NCBI GenBank assembly: GCA_013349595.1
Contig: DUZI01000130.1
Coordinates: forward strand, 1-6,735
DNA length: 6,735 nt
Origin: Nitrospirota bacterium
GTDB taxonomy: Bacteria; Nitrospirota; Thermodesulfovibrionia; Thermodesulfovibrionales; Dissulfurispiraceae
Reading direction: 5' to 3'
Shown here one piece after another: positions 6,664 to 6,735 of the stretch. The translations under genes and the position numbers were made by a program. The notes beneath the pieces are model-generated. The model was not told the origin of the DNA, ran no database searches, and saw nothing but the letters and a program-made list of their open reading frames with translations. Every line of letters starts with the position of its first letter. Position 1 is the stretch's first letter.

Positions 6664-6689
6664 CGCCAGTAAATCAGAGGTGGTACTCA
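6619..6689 (-). mobile_element. Probable orphan end of an IS21-type insertion sequence
   Basis: On the minus strand the repeats read TGTCTACTTTTGATTTTTAC twice, preceded by a diverged copy starting TGAGTACCACCTCTGATTTA at 6689. Arrays of about 20-bp terminal repeats beginning with TG are typical of IS21-family ends. The orientation would place the element body to the left, but tig begins within 85 bp and no istA/istB is present. This is therefore a leftover end, a deleted copy or an assembly junction. The family call rests on pattern resemblance alone. Confidence 0.4.
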
Positions 6690-6735
6690 CATATCTTATC
6701 AGCCCCCTTATAGAACATTATCTTTTTGTCAGGGA

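Noticed and set aside
6674..6733. Minus-strand 19-codon tail entering from the right edge and ending in TGA
   Set aside because: Too short to judge, no recognisable similarity, and its stop lies inside the degenerate repeat copy.

Overview
AT-rich (roughly one-third GC by eye) bacterial chromosome segment. All six genes lie on the minus strand, so the window reads biologically from right to left. The organism looks like an anaerobic, cobalamin-making Gram-negative lineage. The ClpP and ClpX sequences have the flavour of Nitrospirota or Desulfobacterota, but this is an impression from memory, not a database result.

Right edge (about 6619-6735): two perfect 21-bp direct repeats plus a degenerate third copy. 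They resemble the multiple terminal repeats of IS21-type insertion sequences, but no transposase is visible. Immediately downstream is a good sigma70-type promoter (TTGACA, 17 bp, TAAACT) and a perfect Shine-Dalgarno for the first gene.

Middle (3260-6534): the classical proteostasis cluster tig-clpP-clpX. It encodes trigger factor (TTG start, with a diverged peptidyl-prolyl isomerase domain), the ClpP protease subunit (start codon abutting the tig stop) and the ClpX unfoldase. A 146-bp gap before clpX carries a second possible promoter. Trigger factor folds nascent chains at the ribosome; ClpXP degrades tagged or damaged proteins.

Left half (194-3185): two OppD/DppD- and OppF/DppF-type ABC ATPase genes, separated by 5 bp, then a cobM/cbiF corrin methyltransferase whose ATG overlaps the preceding stop (ATGA). 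No permease or binding-protein gene is in the window. The first ATPase is unusual: it carries about 106 extra N-terminal residues that look like a small bacterial LETM1-like domain fused in frame. Its TTG start has no ribosome binding site and sits next to an A8 tract with an out-of-frame ATGATG.

Left edge (1-193): no complete gene recognised. There is only a short start-less open frame after cobM. The neighbouring gene presumably lies outside the window.
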